Shown: positions 9,444 to 19,049 of the stretch, one piece after another
How the letters are laid out: each line of letters starts with the position of its first letter
Position numbering within the stretch: the stretch's first letter is position 1
Position numbers and translations under genes: made by a program
Source: Sva-07 sp963743825
GTDB taxonomy: Bacteria; Actinomycetota; Acidimicrobiia; Acidimicrobiales; Ilumatobacteraceae
Assembly: GCA_963743825.1 (NCBI GenBank)
Contig: CAVURC010000006.1
Location: 124,001 to 188,000, forward strand
Reading direction: 5' to 3'
DNA length: 64,000 bases
Notes under the pieces: model-generated
The model's database searches: none
What the model was told of the DNA's origin: nothing
What the model saw: the letters and a program-made list of their open reading frames with translations, nothing else

Positions 9444-9863
9444 TCAGGCCTGTTGCCCGGGTGGCAACTGTCCGGGCGGAAGTTGTCCGGGCGGCAAGAC
9501 GGTGTCGACCAGAAGGAGTTCGAGCCGGGTCATCTCGGCCCTGATGCGGGCGTGAGCGCGTCGACGTTCGATGATCGGCATGGTCGAGGAGATCTCGGCC
9601 GCCCGTGCCAGTTCGCTGATCGCTCGATGCATTGCTGCGCCGGTGGGGTCGTCGGGATCGGGAAAGACAGCGTCGGCGTGGCGTTGCAGCGCGGCGAGGC
9701 GACGTTCGATCCCGCGGTTCGCCGACGCCAACGCTCGCGCCGCATCGGGCGCCTTGCCCAACTGCGCTCGTACCCGTTCGTCCTGGAGCAAGGCGATCAT
9801 CAGCATCGCGGCACCCTTGGCGACCTTGCTGCTCGGTAACGGGATCGGGCGCTTCGGTGCCAT
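9444..9863 (-). CDS. Hypothetical protein with C-terminal LPPGQ repeats
   Basis: 139 residues. Not recognised. The body is a helical Ala/Arg-rich stretch (residues 10-115: RALASANRGIERRLAALQRH). The C-terminus carries three tandem LPPGQ units encoded by a degenerate 15-base repeat at about 9447-9500. No membrane segment is seen. TAGGAT lies ten bases before the ATG on the minus strand, suggesting a very short or absent leader. Confidence 0.6.
   Translation of the reverse strand: MAPKRPIPLPSSKVAKGAAMLMIALLQDERVRAQLGKAPDAARALASANRGIERRLAALQRHADAVFPDPDDPTGAAMHRAISELARAAEISSTMPIIERRRAHARIRAEMTRLELLLVDTVLPPGQLPPGQLPPGQQA
9447..9500. repeat. 15-base coding tandem repeat (LPPGQ x3)
   Basis: Three successive copies of a sequence like GGGCGGAAGTTGTCC occur at the 3' end of the minus-strand hypothetical gene, each encoding LPPGQ. 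Such in-frame repeats vary in number by slippage; here they form a short proline-rich tail. Confidence 0.65.
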
Positions 9864-9914
9864 GTGACGAATGATCCTAGAAGCGCCGCCGTCGGGATCG
9901 ATGGCCGATTCAGA

Positions 9915-11108
9915 TCAGGCGTCGACGGGCACTGGCTCGTGAACGGCGGCCGCCTCGCCATCGGCGGCACGATCCGCCAGACAGGCACGCCGCAGACCCT
10001 CGACGCACGCGGCGACGACGCCCGCCGCCGCGAGAACGCCGAGCCAGGTGTCCAGGATCGGCAAGGGTGCCCACAGCACGAGCGCAAGGAAGGTCACTCC
10101 GAAGATCGCCCATCGGATTCCGGCACCGCCGACGAATGCCGGGGCGATGAATCGTCGGATCGCCGTGGCAACCCGGCTCGGGCCGGCCAACACCGCACCC
10201 AGGACCAGGACCAGCCCGATGACGGTGATGTTGACGCCGAGTTCACGGAGCAATTCGGATCCGATCCGCCAGACGGCGCCGGCGACATCCAGGTTCTCCT
10301 CCTTCTTCACCGCACTGTTGATGAGCGTGTCACCGCCGAACCGCAGTCCGGCGGTCACGAGCAGACCGACGATGAAGATCGAGACACCGGCGGCCCGCGT
10401 GGCTTCTCGTCGCCAACCCTGAGCGAGTGCGATCGCGCCGGCATAGATCACCAGGATCAGGATGAACAACAACACTGAGGCCCACTGCACGATGGTCACG
10501 GCGTCCTGGAGATTCGCCAGCTCCTGCGACTCGATGATGGTCACCTTTCCGGCGTCCTCGGGGATGTTCTGGACGATGGTGCCCGGGAGACCGAATGTGT
10601 CGGCGAGCGTGATCACCAGCTGGCGAAGGTCGAGGGTGATCGTCCCGTCGGCGGTGTCGATGGCCGGCACCGTCTCGTTCTCGAGGATGTTGACCATCGT
10701 CTCGTGTGCCCGTCGATTTGCCTGCGACCAGACCTCCGCGGCCTGAGGGGTGGACAGGAGCCGATCGACGGCCTCGGTGGCCGGAGCTCGAAGAGACGTC
10801 GCAAGTACCCCGGCCAGACCGGTGAAGTCGCCCGGAAGCAGACCGTTGAGCTGCTCGGCGACGTCGACGTTCGCATAGAGCTCATCGACCACGAACGTCG
10901 CGACCGCGGCACGGACCTCGGGGTCGGCGAGCAGTTCGTCGGACACCTCGACCCAGTTGTCGGTGTCGAGGACCTGCCGATCGACCCAGACGCCCACGGT
11001 GGTGACGAGCAGGATCACCGCCCCGAGGAGGATGAGGACATACACGAGAACCGAATGGGCCCGTCCTGGTGCCTCGATGGTCTCGGTCGTCTCGATGGTG
11101 GTGCTCAT
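9915..11108 (-). CDS. Multi-spanning membrane protein, actinobacterial, unknown function
   Basis: 397 residues. An N-terminal helix (VLVYVLILLGAVILLVTTVG) is followed by a roughly 170-residue outer domain beginning VWVDRQVLDTDNWVEVSDEL. Further hydrophobic segments follow (WASVLLFILILVIYAGAIAL, AGVSIFIVGLLVTAGL, ITVIGLVLVLGAVLAG, WAIFGVTFLALVLWAPLPIL). The DTDNWV...LL start of the outer domain recurs in actinobacterial membrane proteins of unknown function. The ATG at 11108 is preceded by GGGGAGA. The next gene upstream on this strand ends at 11326. Confidence 0.75.
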   Translation of the reverse strand: MSTTIETTETIEAPGRAHSVLVYVLILLGAVILLVTTVGVWVDRQVLDTDNWVEVSDELLADPEVRAAVATFVVDELYANVDVAEQLNGLLPGDFTGLAGVLATSLRAPATEAVDRLLSTPQAAEVWSQANRRAHETMVNILENETVPAIDTADGTITLDLRQLVITLADTFGLPGTIVQNIPEDAGKVTIIESQELANLQDAVTIVQWASVLLFILILVIYAGAIALAQGWRREATRAAGVSIFIVGLLVTAGLRFGGDTLINSAVKKEENLDVAGAVWRIGSELLRELGVNITVIGLVLVLGAVLAGPSRVATAIRRFIAPAFVGGAGIRWAIFGVTFLALVLWAPLPILDTWLGVLAAAGVVAACVEGLRRACLADRAADGEAAAVHEPVPVDA

Positions 11109-11260
11109 TCGTCTCCCCTTCGTTCGGCAATCTCCGGTGCGGCGGCACCGTACATGATGATCGCGAGTGGCGGCGCGGGCACGCAACCTCCGAATCGGGT
11201 GATTCCAGCGGCCCGGTTCAGCGGACGAGTCATCGGGATGATGTTGCGTCGCCACGCGAA

Positions 11261-11305
11261 ACGACGGCGGCGCCACCAGACACTGGCTGGTGGCACCGCC
11301 GTCGT
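11261..11305. terminator. Strong hairpin, probable terminator
   Basis: Two 19-base arms (11261-11279 and 11287-11305) pair with a single mismatch around a 7-base loop. It sits 20 bases downstream of the minus-strand SHOCT-type gene and before the next minus-strand gene. No clear T-run follows, as is common in GC-rich actinobacteria. Confidence 0.75.
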
Positions 11306-11325
11306 GCGGTTCGTTCGGGCGATTG

Positions 11326-11728
11326 TCAGACGCCGAGGACCTTGGCCTTCGCCGCGGCGTACTCGGCGTCGTCGATCTTGCCGGCGTTGTGCAGTCCGGC
11401 CAGCTTGTCGAGCTGGTCGGCGTCGCTGGTACCGGTGCCGGCGGCCTGCTGGATGTAGGCGCGCTGGGCGCGCGTCCATGGCCTTCGCATCGGCGACGGC
11501 GTGCTCCTGCATCTTGCTGCCACGGGCGATCAGATAGATGAACACACCGAGGTACGGCACGGCGATGATGAAGATCGACCACAGGGCCTTGGACCAGCCG
11601 CCCAGGTCCTTGCTGCGGAAGATGTCGCCGAAGACCTGGAAGAGAATCATGATCCAGATGAAGAACAGGAAGAACCACAACATCGACCAGAAGACCTGGC
11701 CGGTACCGAATTCGCTGGCGAGCAACAT
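11326..11728 (-). CDS. PLDc_N-like plus SHOCT small membrane protein, frameshifted
   Basis: The N-terminal half has two membrane helices (VFWSMLWFFLFFIWIMILFQ, then ALWSIFIIAVPYLGVFIYLI), as in phospholipase-D nuclease N-terminal-like small membrane proteins. The C-terminal half reads LDKLAGLHNAGKIDDAEYAA, the SHOCT (short C-terminal) domain. The halves are in different frames; the change falls at about 11475 in a GCGCGC tract, and restoring one GC would rejoin them (AMDARAQRAYIQQ). The start at 11728 has GAGGAG upstream. Function unknown. Confidence 0.8.
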
Positions 11729-11886
11729 GAGTGATTTCTCCTCGTAGTGATGATGTCCGAACGGCGGTGGCCGTCGTCGGTACACAGGATGGCGGCGATC
11801 TGTGTCACATCGCATCACCCGATGTGGAGGACTGACGAGTTTGCTCCGGATCGTGGCGGGTGGCCGGGATGTGGTGAGGTGACTCC

Positions 11887-13029
11887 ATGACTTCCCACGA
11901 CGTGCCCGAGCATGCACTGGAATTGCGTTCGACGCTGAGCGACGACGGCATCGTGACCCTGGCGGTCCGCTCGACCGAGGTGCCCTCGCCCGGCGACGAC
12001 CAGGTCGTCGTGCGCGTCGAAGCGGCACCCATCAACCCCTCCGATCTGGGAATGCTCTTCGCCGGCGGCGACGCCGACGCCTCACTCGCTGCCGGCGACG
12101 GCATGTATCCGGGCGTTTCGCTGCCGGTGTCGGCCGCGGTGCTTGCGGCGCAGCGGGCTCGGCTCGGCAAGGCGATGCCGGTCGGCAACGAGGGCGGCGG
12201 GGTGGTCGTCGCGGCGGGGGCGTCGCCGGCCGCGCAGGCACTGCTCGGCAGCGTCGTCGGGTTCCTGTCCGGAAACGCCTATGCCCAGTATCGCACCCTC
12301 CATGTGAGCCAGTGCCTGCCGATGGCCGCCGGGACCGATCCAGCCGACGCTGCCGCCGCATTCGTCAATCCGCTGACCGCGCTGGGAATGGTGGAGACCA
12401 TGCGGTCCGAGGGCCACACAGCGCTCGTCCACACGGTCGGTGCGTCCAACCTCGGGTTGATGCTCAACCGCATCTGCGTCGACGATGGCGTCGGTCTCGT
12501 CAGCATCGTCCGTCGGCCCGAACACGTCGACCTGCTCCGGGCCGAGGGAGCAGTGCACGTGGTCGACTCGAGTGCCGAGACGTTCATCGACGATCTGACC
12601 GACGCCCTGCGGGCGACCGGTGCCACCATCGCGTTCGATGCGATCGGCGGCGGCGAGCTGGCCGGAACGCTGCTGTCGCGCATGGAGGCGGTGGCGAGCG
12701 AGCAGGCGGGCGAGTTCAGCCGGTACGGCTCCGACATCCACAAGCAGGTCTACATCTACGGCGGACTCGACCGAAGCCCCACGACGTTGCGCCGCGACTT
12801 CGGAATGTCGTGGGGAATCGGCGGCTGGCTGCTCACGCCGTTCCTGATGAAGCTCGGCCAGGAGGGTGCCGACCGGCTCCGCCAACGCGTCGCCGACGAG
12901 ATCACGACCACGTTCGCCAGCACGTACGGGATGCGATTGTCGCTCGCCGACGCCGTCGACCCCGACCAGGTCCGTCGCTACGCCAAGATGGCCACCGGCG
13001 ACAAGGCCCTCGTCACCCCGAACGCCTGA
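11887..13029 (+). CDS. MDR-family zinc-independent oxidoreductase
   Basis: 380 residues of the medium-chain dehydrogenase/reductase fold. It has the GroES-like start VVVRVEAAPINPSDLGMLF, the NEGGGVVVAAG turn, and a nucleotide-binding region around HTVGASNLGLMLNRICVDDG. The catalytic zinc cysteine and histidine of alcohol dehydrogenases are missing, and INPSD is typical of quinone-oxidoreductase/enoyl-reductase-like members using NADPH. GAGGTGACT precedes the ATG. No clear substrate; a solitary gene converging on an SDR gene. Confidence 0.88.
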   Translation: MTSHDVPEHALELRSTLSDDGIVTLAVRSTEVPSPGDDQVVVRVEAAPINPSDLGMLFAGGDADASLAAGDGMYPGVSLPVSAAVLAAQRARLGKAMPVGNEGGGVVVAAGASPAAQALLGSVVGFLSGNAYAQYRTLHVSQCLPMAAGTDPADAAAAFVNPLTALGMVETMRSEGHTALVHTVGASNLGLMLNRICVDDGVGLVSIVRRPEHVDLLRAEGAVHVVDSSAETFIDDLTDALRATGATIAFDAIGGGELAGTLLSRMEAVASEQAGEFSRYGSDIHKQVYIYGGLDRSPTTLRRDFGMSWGIGGWLLTPFLMKLGQEGADRLRQRVADEITTTFASTYGMRLSLADAVDPDQVRRYAKMATGDKALVTPNA

Positions 13030-13050
13030 GACGCCGGAAACCGAGGGGCG

Positions 13051-13835
13051 TCAGCGGGGGCCCTGGCCGTCGTCGACCTTGACGATCGTGCCGGTGACCA
13101 TCTCCGAGGCCGGTGACACGAGGTACAGCAGCGTGCTGTCGAGGTTCTCGGGCTGTCCGATCCGCCGCCTCGGGAACACCCGAGTGAGATCACCCATGCG
13201 CTCGATCATGCCATCGGACATCTCCGAAGCGAACAGCCCCGGGGCGATGGCGTTCACGTTGATGCCGAAGCGTGACCACTCGACGGCGAGTGTCTCGGTG
13301 AGCCGATTCACTCCGGCCTTGCTGATCGAGTAGAGCGCGGCGCCGCCACCGCCGTAGTTGAACCCGCCGATCGAGGAGATGTTGACGATGCGCCCGGGCA
13401 GCTTCGCGTCGATGAGGCGACGAGCAACCTCGCACGAGAGCAGGAACGGTGCGCGCAGGTTGGTGTCGAGCACCTGGTCGATCAGCTCCAGCGGCATCTT
13501 CGTGGCGTACTGGGCATCGGGGATCCCCGCGTTGTTCACGAGAATCTGTACCGGCCCCGCGTACTCTCCGCGGTTGCCACGACGGAGGCGATCTGCTCGG
13601 CGTCGGTGACGTCGAGCTGCACCGGCACGCAGGTCCCGCCCGCGTCGGCGATCTCCGACGCGAGGTCGTTCAGGCGGTCGAGGCGTCGAGCGGTCGCCAC
13701 CACGAGCGCACCGTTTGCCGCCAGGAGCCGGGCGAATCGTCGCCCGAGTCCCGATGACGCCCCGGTGACGAGGGCCACCTGTCCGGCGAGGTCGAGCGTC
13801 GGTTCGATGCGATCCATCTGCGCATCGAACCACAT
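13051..13835 (-). CDS. SDR-family oxidoreductase, frameshifted
   Basis: Classical short-chain dehydrogenase of about 260 residues. The cofactor motif TGASSGLG is near residue 25, NNAG follows, a catalytic Ser-Ser is in VNISSIGGFN, and the YxxxK element is YSISK. The first 90 residues are in one frame and the rest in another; the change falls at about 13565 (VVATAE to EYAGPVQILVNNAG). The start may be the codon at 13835 or the ATG at 13817 (MDRIEP). The substrate is not inferable. Confidence 0.85.
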
Positions 13836-13908
13836 TGCGGGGCCGACGCCGAAGGTGAACGGTTCGTGACGGCTGTCCTGTGCGGATCGGGAGTGCTCGC
13901 TGGTGGCC

Positions 13909-13914
13909 TACCCT
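13909..13914 (+). promoter_or_regulatory. -10 element for leaderless pfk transcript
   Basis: TACCCT is followed by eight bases and the GTG at 13923, leaving no room for a ribosome-binding site. It supports 13923 over the longer upstream start. See the recurring pattern described in the findings. Confidence 0.5.
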
Positions 13915-13922
13915 GGAACCTC

Positions 13923-15053
13923 GTGAACGACATTTCGCGTATCGCGATCAGCACCGGTGGCGGCGACGCCCCGGGCCTCAACGCCGTGATTCGATCAGTC
14001 ACGCTCGCCGCTCGAAATCGCGGATGGCAGGTCGTCGGCATCCGCGATGGCTTCAACGGGCTGATGCACCCCGAGGAGTACCCGGACGGGGGCCTGATGA
14101 ACCTCGATCGTCAGTCGGTTCGCGGGATCCAGCACACCGGCGGGACGATCCTGGGTTCGACGAACCGTGGTAATCCGACCCGATATCCGGTGCTCCAGCC
14201 CGATGGCACCTACGTCGAGGTCGACCGGACCGATGAGCTGATCCAACGTTTCGCCGACGCCGGAATCGACGCGTTGATCACCGTCGGCGGCGATGGGTCG
14301 CTCACGATCGGAGACCACCTCTACCAGGCCGGCCTGCGCGTCATCGGCGTCCCCAAGACGATCGACAACGACCTCGACAAGACGACCGCGACGTTCGGCT
14401 TCGACACCGCCGTCGACTTCGCGACCGAGTGCATCGACCGGTTGTTCACGACAGCGACATCGCACGGTCGGGTGATGGTCGTGGAAGTGATGGGTCGAGA
14501 TGCCGGATGGATCGCACTGCACACGGGCATGGCCGGCGGTGCCCACTGCATCCTGATCCCGGAGATCCCGTACGAGCTCGAACACCTCGCCGAGACGATC
14601 CTGCAACGTGACCGCAACGGGTCCCGATTCACGATCGTGGTCGTCGCCGAAGGTGCGCGACCGATCGGCGGAGAAGTGACCGTCATCGGCCATGCGGTCG
14701 GCCAGGCGGTGCAGTTGGGCGGCGTCGGGGCCAAGGTCGCAGCGGAGATCTCGGCGATGACCGGCAAGGAGACCCGAACCGTCGTGCTGGGCCATCTGCT
14801 GCGTGGCGGGTCGCCGACCGCCCTCGACCGATTGCTCGGCCTGCGGTTCGGGGCAGCTGCGGTGCGGGCGCTCGACGAGGGAGAGAACGGAATCATGGTG
14901 GGGCTGCAGCCCCCCGACGTCGTGTACGTGCCGCTCTCCGAGGCCACCCGCCAACTGAAACTGGTTCCACTCGACGGCGACACGATGCGCACGGCGCGCG
15001 ATCTCGGCATCAACTTCGGCGACCGCCCGCCGTTGGACATCACCAGTGCATGA
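13923..15053 (+). CDS. pfkA: 6-phosphofructokinase
   Basis: About 376 residues. It phosphorylates fructose 6-phosphate at C1 in glycolysis. Motifs visible: TGGGDAPGLN (nucleotide loop), GTILGSTNRGNP, TVGGDGSL, PKTIDNDLDKTT (catalytic Asp in TIDND) and GHLLRGGSPTALD. The combination of Gly in GGDGS with Lys in PKTIDND is that of actinomycete group III ATP-dependent enzymes; pyrophosphate-dependent ones carry Asp in the first position (family knowledge). The GTG at 13923 is chosen because of the -10 just upstream. The stop overlaps the start of the following SDR gene. Confidence 0.93.
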   Translation: MNDISRIAISTGGGDAPGLNAVIRSVTLAARNRGWQVVGIRDGFNGLMHPEEYPDGGLMNLDRQSVRGIQHTGGTILGSTNRGNPTRYPVLQPDGTYVEVDRTDELIQRFADAGIDALITVGGDGSLTIGDHLYQAGLRVIGVPKTIDNDLDKTTATFGFDTAVDFATECIDRLFTTATSHGRVMVVEVMGRDAGWIALHTGMAGGAHCILIPEIPYELEHLAETILQRDRNGSRFTIVVVAEGARPIGGEVTVIGHAVGQAVQLGGVGAKVAAEISAMTGKETRTVVLGHLLRGGSPTALDRLLGLRFGAAAVRALDEGENGIMVGLQPPDVVYVPLSEATRQLKLVPLDGDTMRTARDLGINFGDRPPLDITSA

Positions 15054-16597
15054 ACCCGAACAGCTTCGTCACGAACTGCTCGCCGTCACCGAGTTCCTCC
15101 AACGGATCGGGTCGTCACGCGACCTGCTGACGGTCTTGTCGCCCGAGGAGAAGATCGACCTGATCAACGCCGCCGGCGACGTGTTCTTCCCCGATCCCGA
15201 GGAACGACGCATTCGAACGAAGGCGCTCAAGCGCCAGCGTCGCTCGGCGAAGGTGCAGCGCGACGAGACGGTGCTGGCAGAGACGGGGATTCGCACGCTG
15301 CGCGAACAGACCGTGTTCACCACCCCCAACGTCTACGCCCCCGGCGGTTTCGTGCAGCACGACGTCGACGAGGCCGCGTACCGCGAAACCGTCGAACCGC
15401 AGCACTGTTACGTCTGCAAGACCAAGTACCACGAGGTGCACCACTTCTACGACCAGCTGTGCCCGGAGTGCGCCGAGTTCAACTACACCAAACGCGGCGA
15501 GCTCGCCGACCTCACCGGCAGGGTCGCGCTCCTGACGGGCGGGCGGGTGAAGATCGGTTACCAGGCGGGAATCAAGCTGCTGCGATGCGGTGTCTCGCTC
15601 ATCGTGGCCACCCGTTTCCCGCGTGACGCTGCGGCACGGTACGCAGCCGAGCCCGACTTCGCCGAGTGGGGTGACCGACTCGAGGTGTTCGGACTCGACC
15701 TGCGCCACACCCCGAGCGTCGAGGCGTTCTGCCGGCACGTGCTGGCGACGCGCGATCGGCTCGATTACATCGTCAACAACGCGTGCCAGACCGTGCGCCG
15801 CCCACCTGACTTCTACCGCCACATGATGGACGGCGAGACTGCCGCGCTCGACACCCTCGACCCTGCGATCCTCCAGCTCGTCGGGGCATACGAAGGGCTG
15901 CGCGGCTACCACCTGCTGCCCGGCTCGGACGGCGACGCGCTCGCCGTTGGCGCCCCAGATGTCGTGGGCTCGGCGCTACCGCTGGCGGGGCTGACGCAGG
16001 CTGCTGCGATGTCGCAGACGCCCCTGCTTGCCCGACGAACTCCACGCCCAGGCCGATCTGTTCCCGGCTGGTCGCCTCGATCAGGACCTTCAGCAGGTCG
16101 ACCTTCGAAACCGGAATTCGTGGCGACTCCTCCTGCACGAGGTGTCGTCGGTCGAACTGCTCGAGACGCAGCTCGTCAATGCCGTGGCGCCGTTCGTCAT
16201 CAACGCGCGGCTCAAGCCGCTGATGGACGCCACGCCGGGCGATCACAAGCACGTGGTCAACGTGTCGGCGGTCGAAGGGCAGTTCTATCGACTGTGCAAG
16301 ACCACGCGTCACCCGCACACCAACATGGCCAAGGCGGCACTCAACATGATGACGCGGACGTCGGCAACCGACTTCCATGCGTCGGGCATCAACATGAACA
16401 GTGTCGACACGGGCTGGGTCAGCGACGAGGACCCGGTGGCGATCGCCGAGCAGAAGACCGCTGAGCATCGCTTCCACCCCCCGCTCGACATCGTCGACGG
16501 TGCCGCTCGCATCGTCGACCCGATCATCGACGGAGCGAACACCGGCGAGCACGTGTGGGGCCAGTTCCTGAAGGACTACCGCCCGACCGACTGGTGA
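15046..16597 (+). CDS. SDR oxidoreductase with N-terminal Cys4 zinc-finger-like segment, frameshifted
   Basis: Roughly 515 residues. An unusual N-terminal extension of about 145 residues holds CYVC and CPEC pairs spaced by 14 residues with interposed histidines (YHEVHHFYDQL). An SDR domain follows (VALLTGGRVKIGYQAGIKLL; cofactor Asp/Arg near VATRFPRD; YIVNNACQTV). At about 16025 the frame changes, and the C-terminal part continues HVVNVSAVEGQFY and HTNMAKAALNMMTRTSA. The usual YxxxK seems replaced by a region with only the Lys of NMAKAA, so catalysis may differ. It overlaps pfkA by eight bases, hence probably cotranscribed. Confidence 0.8.
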
Positions 16598-18075
16598 TCG
16601 CGCACGCGCGCCGTGCTGAACGCCATCACGCCGTCGTCGACCGGTTCCTTGCGGAACATCTTGCGGTCCTTCGCGTAGTCCTGCGGGTTGATCCACGGCT
16701 CGCGGTCGCCCTGTTTGGGGAAACGGTCGGCCGCGCGCTGCACGTACCCGGACGTCAGGTGGTCGAGCATCGGCCGCGCGACCATCGATGCGTCCGAGGG
16801 CCGCAAGCGGGGGGTGCAGATGGTGGTGCCCGTCTCGGTCATGTGGTTCAGGAGGCGGCAGGTGTAGGTGGCGATCAGGTCGGCGCGCAGCGTCCACGAC
16901 GCATTCACGTACCCGAACGTCGACGCGAGGTTGGGTACGTCGGAATAGGCGAACCCCTTGTACGACCAGGTGTGCGCGAAGTCGACCGGTTCACCATCGA
17001 CGGCGAAGTCGACCTCGCCGAGCGTCACCATCTCCAGGCCGGTTGCCGTGACGATGATGTCGGCCTCGAGGTGATCGCCCGACTCCAGCTCGATCCCGGT
17101 CTCGGTGAACGTGACGATCCGATCGGTGACCACCGACACGGTGCCTGCCTTGATGGCCTCGAACAGGTCGCCGTTCGGCACGAGGCAGAGGCGTTGATCC
17201 CACGGCGCATAGCTCGGCGTGAAGTGGGTGTCGACGTCGTAGTCGGGTCCGAGCGACTTGCGAACCCGCCCGACGAGAAGGTTCTTGGCCTTGTCGGGGT
17301 TGGAGCGCATCCGCTTGTACATGAACTGCTGCAGCTTGGTGTTCTTCCAGCGGGTGATGTCGTAGGCGACGGAGTCGGGCAGCACCTTGCGCAAACCGTT
17401 GGCGATCACGTCGACGTCGGGCCCGGCAGCCACATAGGTGGGTGAACGCTGGAGCATCGTGACGTGGGCCGCCGTCTCGGCCATCGCCGGAACCAGGGTC
17501 ATCGCCGTGGCGCCGGATCCGATGACGACGACGCGTTTGTCGGCGTAGTCGAGGTCGTCGGGCCACTGCTGCGGGTGGATCACCCGACCCTGGAACCGGT
17601 CGCGGCCCGCGAAGTCGGGCGTGTGGCCGTGGCGGTAGGAGTAGTAGCCCGAACACATCGACAGGAAGTTGCACGTGTAGGTCACGCGTTCGCCGGTGGT
17701 TGCGAGCTCCACGTCGACCGTCCAGGTCGCGGTGTCGCTCGACCATTCGGCGTGGCGTACGAGCTGGTTGAAACGGATGTGGCGGTCGATGCCGTTCTCG
17801 GCGATCGTTTCACGCAGATAGGCCATGATCGAGGGTCCATCGGCGATCGCCTTCTCGGCGTTCCACGGCTTGAACTCGAAGCCGAGCGTGTGCATGTCGC
17901 TGTCGGAGCGGATGCCGGGATAGCGGAACAGATCCCAGGTGCCACCGATGTCGGCGCGCCCTTCGAGGATCAGGTAGGTGCGGTCGGGTGATTCGGTCTG
18001 CAGGTGATACGCCTGGCCGATCCCCGAGATGCCGGCGCCGACCACGAGCACGTCGACGTGGGTGTTGTCCATCAT
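16576..18075 (-). CDS. Flavin-containing monooxygenase, Baeyer-Villiger type
   Basis: 499 residues. It has two Rossmann motifs (GAGISG at 13-18 and GSGATA at 186-191). Between them lies FQGRVIHPQQWP at 161-172, an exact match to the Baeyer-Villiger fingerprint FxGxxxHxxxWP. The enzyme would insert oxygen next to a ketone using NADPH and FAD. ATG 18075 follows TACGGT by seven bases on the minus strand, a leaderless arrangement. It converges on the SDR gene with a 22-base overlap. Substrate unknown; steroid or long-chain ketones are possible. Confidence 0.92.
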   Translation of the reverse strand: MMDNTHVDVLVVGAGISGIGQAYHLQTESPDRTYLILEGRADIGGTWDLFRYPGIRSDSDMHTLGFEFKPWNAEKAIADGPSIMAYLRETIAENGIDRHIRFNQLVRHAEWSSDTATWTVDVELATTGERVTYTCNFLSMCSGYYSYRHGHTPDFAGRDRFQGRVIHPQQWPDDLDYADKRVVVIGSGATAMTLVPAMAETAAHVTMLQRSPTYVAAGPDVDVIANGLRKVLPDSVAYDITRWKNTKLQQFMYKRMRSNPDKAKNLLVGRVRKSLGPDYDVDTHFTPSYAPWDQRLCLVPNGDLFEAIKAGTVSVVTDRIVTFTETGIELESGDHLEADIIVTATGLEMVTLGEVDFAVDGEPVDFAHTWSYKGFAYSDVPNLASTFGYVNASWTLRADLIATYTCRLLNHMTETGTTICTPRLRPSDASMVARPMLDHLTSGYVQRAADRFPKQGDREPWINPQDYAKDRKMFRKEPVDDGVMAFSTARVRDHQSVGR

Positions 18076-18082
18076 GAGCGTG

Positions 18083-18088
18083 ACCGTA
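18083..18088 (-). promoter_or_regulatory. -10 element for the monooxygenase (leaderless)
   Basis: TACGGT on the minus strand, seven bases before ATG 18075. Confidence 0.5.
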
Positions 18089-18128
18089 CCGGACGAAGTC
18101 TTGACGTGACGCCCCGACGCTGCCGTCG

Positions 18129-18134
18129 TAGCCT
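18129..18134 (+). promoter_or_regulatory. -10 element for the exported protein at 18141 (leaderless)
   Basis: TAGCCT lies exactly six bases before ATG 18141, so transcription should begin at the start codon. A TTGACG at 18101 is too far away (22 bases) to be its -35. Confidence 0.55.
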
Positions 18135-18140
18135 GAGCTC

Positions 18141-19049
18141 ATGAGTACGACGTTTGCGCCTCCGTCGGGTCAGCCTCGGGTCGTCGATTCGTGGAGCCCG
18201 CCCCAACCGCCACTCGAGCCCGTCAAGCGTCGTGGCGGTGCTGCGCTCGCGGTGGTGGCCCTCGTTGCTCTGGGCGTCGGGGCGTTCGTGGCCGTCGGGT
18301 CGTCCGACGGCGACACCCTCCCGGCGGTCGAGCCGTTCTCGCTGGCCGCAGCCGCGGAGAACACCATCGACGCCCGCTCGGTCGAGTTCGACCTCACCGT
18401 CAGCGCCGGCGACCTCGGTGACGTCACGGTGGCCGGAGCGGTCGACAACGAGACCGAGCTCATGTCGGTGTCGGCCGATCTGGCGGCGCTGTTGTCGCTC
18501 GACGCAGCGATGCCCGTCGGTGACGGTTCGGTGGAGTTGCTGTTCGATGCCTCGACCGGCATGGTCTACCTCTCGGCCGATGCACTCAGCGATCTGCTTC
18601 CCGCCGATTCGGCGTGGGTGTCGGCCGATCTCGGTGTGCTCGCCGAGCAGTCCGGCACGTCGCTCGAGGAGATGCAGAACGAACTGTTCGTCGACCCTGT
18701 CGAATCGGCCCGGCTCCTGCTCGACTCCGACAACGTGGTCGAGGTCGGCAGCGAGACCATCGACGGTGTCGACACCGTCCACTACGAGGTGACGGTCGAT
18801 GTCGCGGCGGCCATCGCCGCGTCGCCGCAGGCCGGATCGCAGCTCGGTGATGCGGCGTCGACGTGCCCGACACGGTCACCTACGACGTCTGGGTCACCTC
18901 CGACAACCAGCTCCGACGAGCCTCGTTCGACGTCACCGTCGCCGATCAGACCGTCGCGATGGTGCTCGACATGCGCCCGAGCGATCAACCGCTCGCCGTC
19001 GCAGGTACCTGCTGATTCCTTCGACATCACCGGCCTGCTCGACTGGTGA
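18141..19049 (+). CDS. Membrane-anchored exported protein, LppX/LprG-like, frame-disturbed
   Basis: About 302 residues. A proline-rich cytoplasmic start is followed by one membrane helix (GGAALAVVALVALGVGAFVA, residues 32-51) and an outer domain. The helix region lacks a lipobox Cys. The outer domain (IDARSVEFDLTVSAGDLGDV; ETIDGVDTVHYEVTVD) resembles the LppX/LprAFG fold that binds lipids (resemblance inferred, not certain). Between about 18855 and 19005 the conserved reading moves to another frame (VPDTVTYDVWVTSDNQLRRA) and then returns (SFDITGLLDW), so two compensating indels are likely. It converges on the PfkB gene with a short overlap. Confidence 0.65.
   Translation: MSTTFAPPSGQPRVVDSWSPPQPPLEPVKRRGGAALAVVALVALGVGAFVAVGSSDGDTLPAVEPFSLAAAAENTIDARSVEFDLTVSAGDLGDVTVAGAVDNETELMSVSADLAALLSLDAAMPVGDGSVELLFDASTGMVYLSADALSDLLPADSAWVSADLGVLAEQSGTSLEEMQNELFVDPVESARLLLDSDNVVEVGSETIDGVDTVHYEVTVDVAAAIAASPQAGSQLGDAASTCPTRSPTTSGSPPTTSSDEPRSTSPSPIRPSRWCSTCARAINRSPSQVPADSFDITGLLDW

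Noticed and set aside
18101..18106. TTGACG as a -35 for the gene at 18141
   Set aside because: Distance to the TAGCCT hexamer is 22 bases, too long for a normal promoter.
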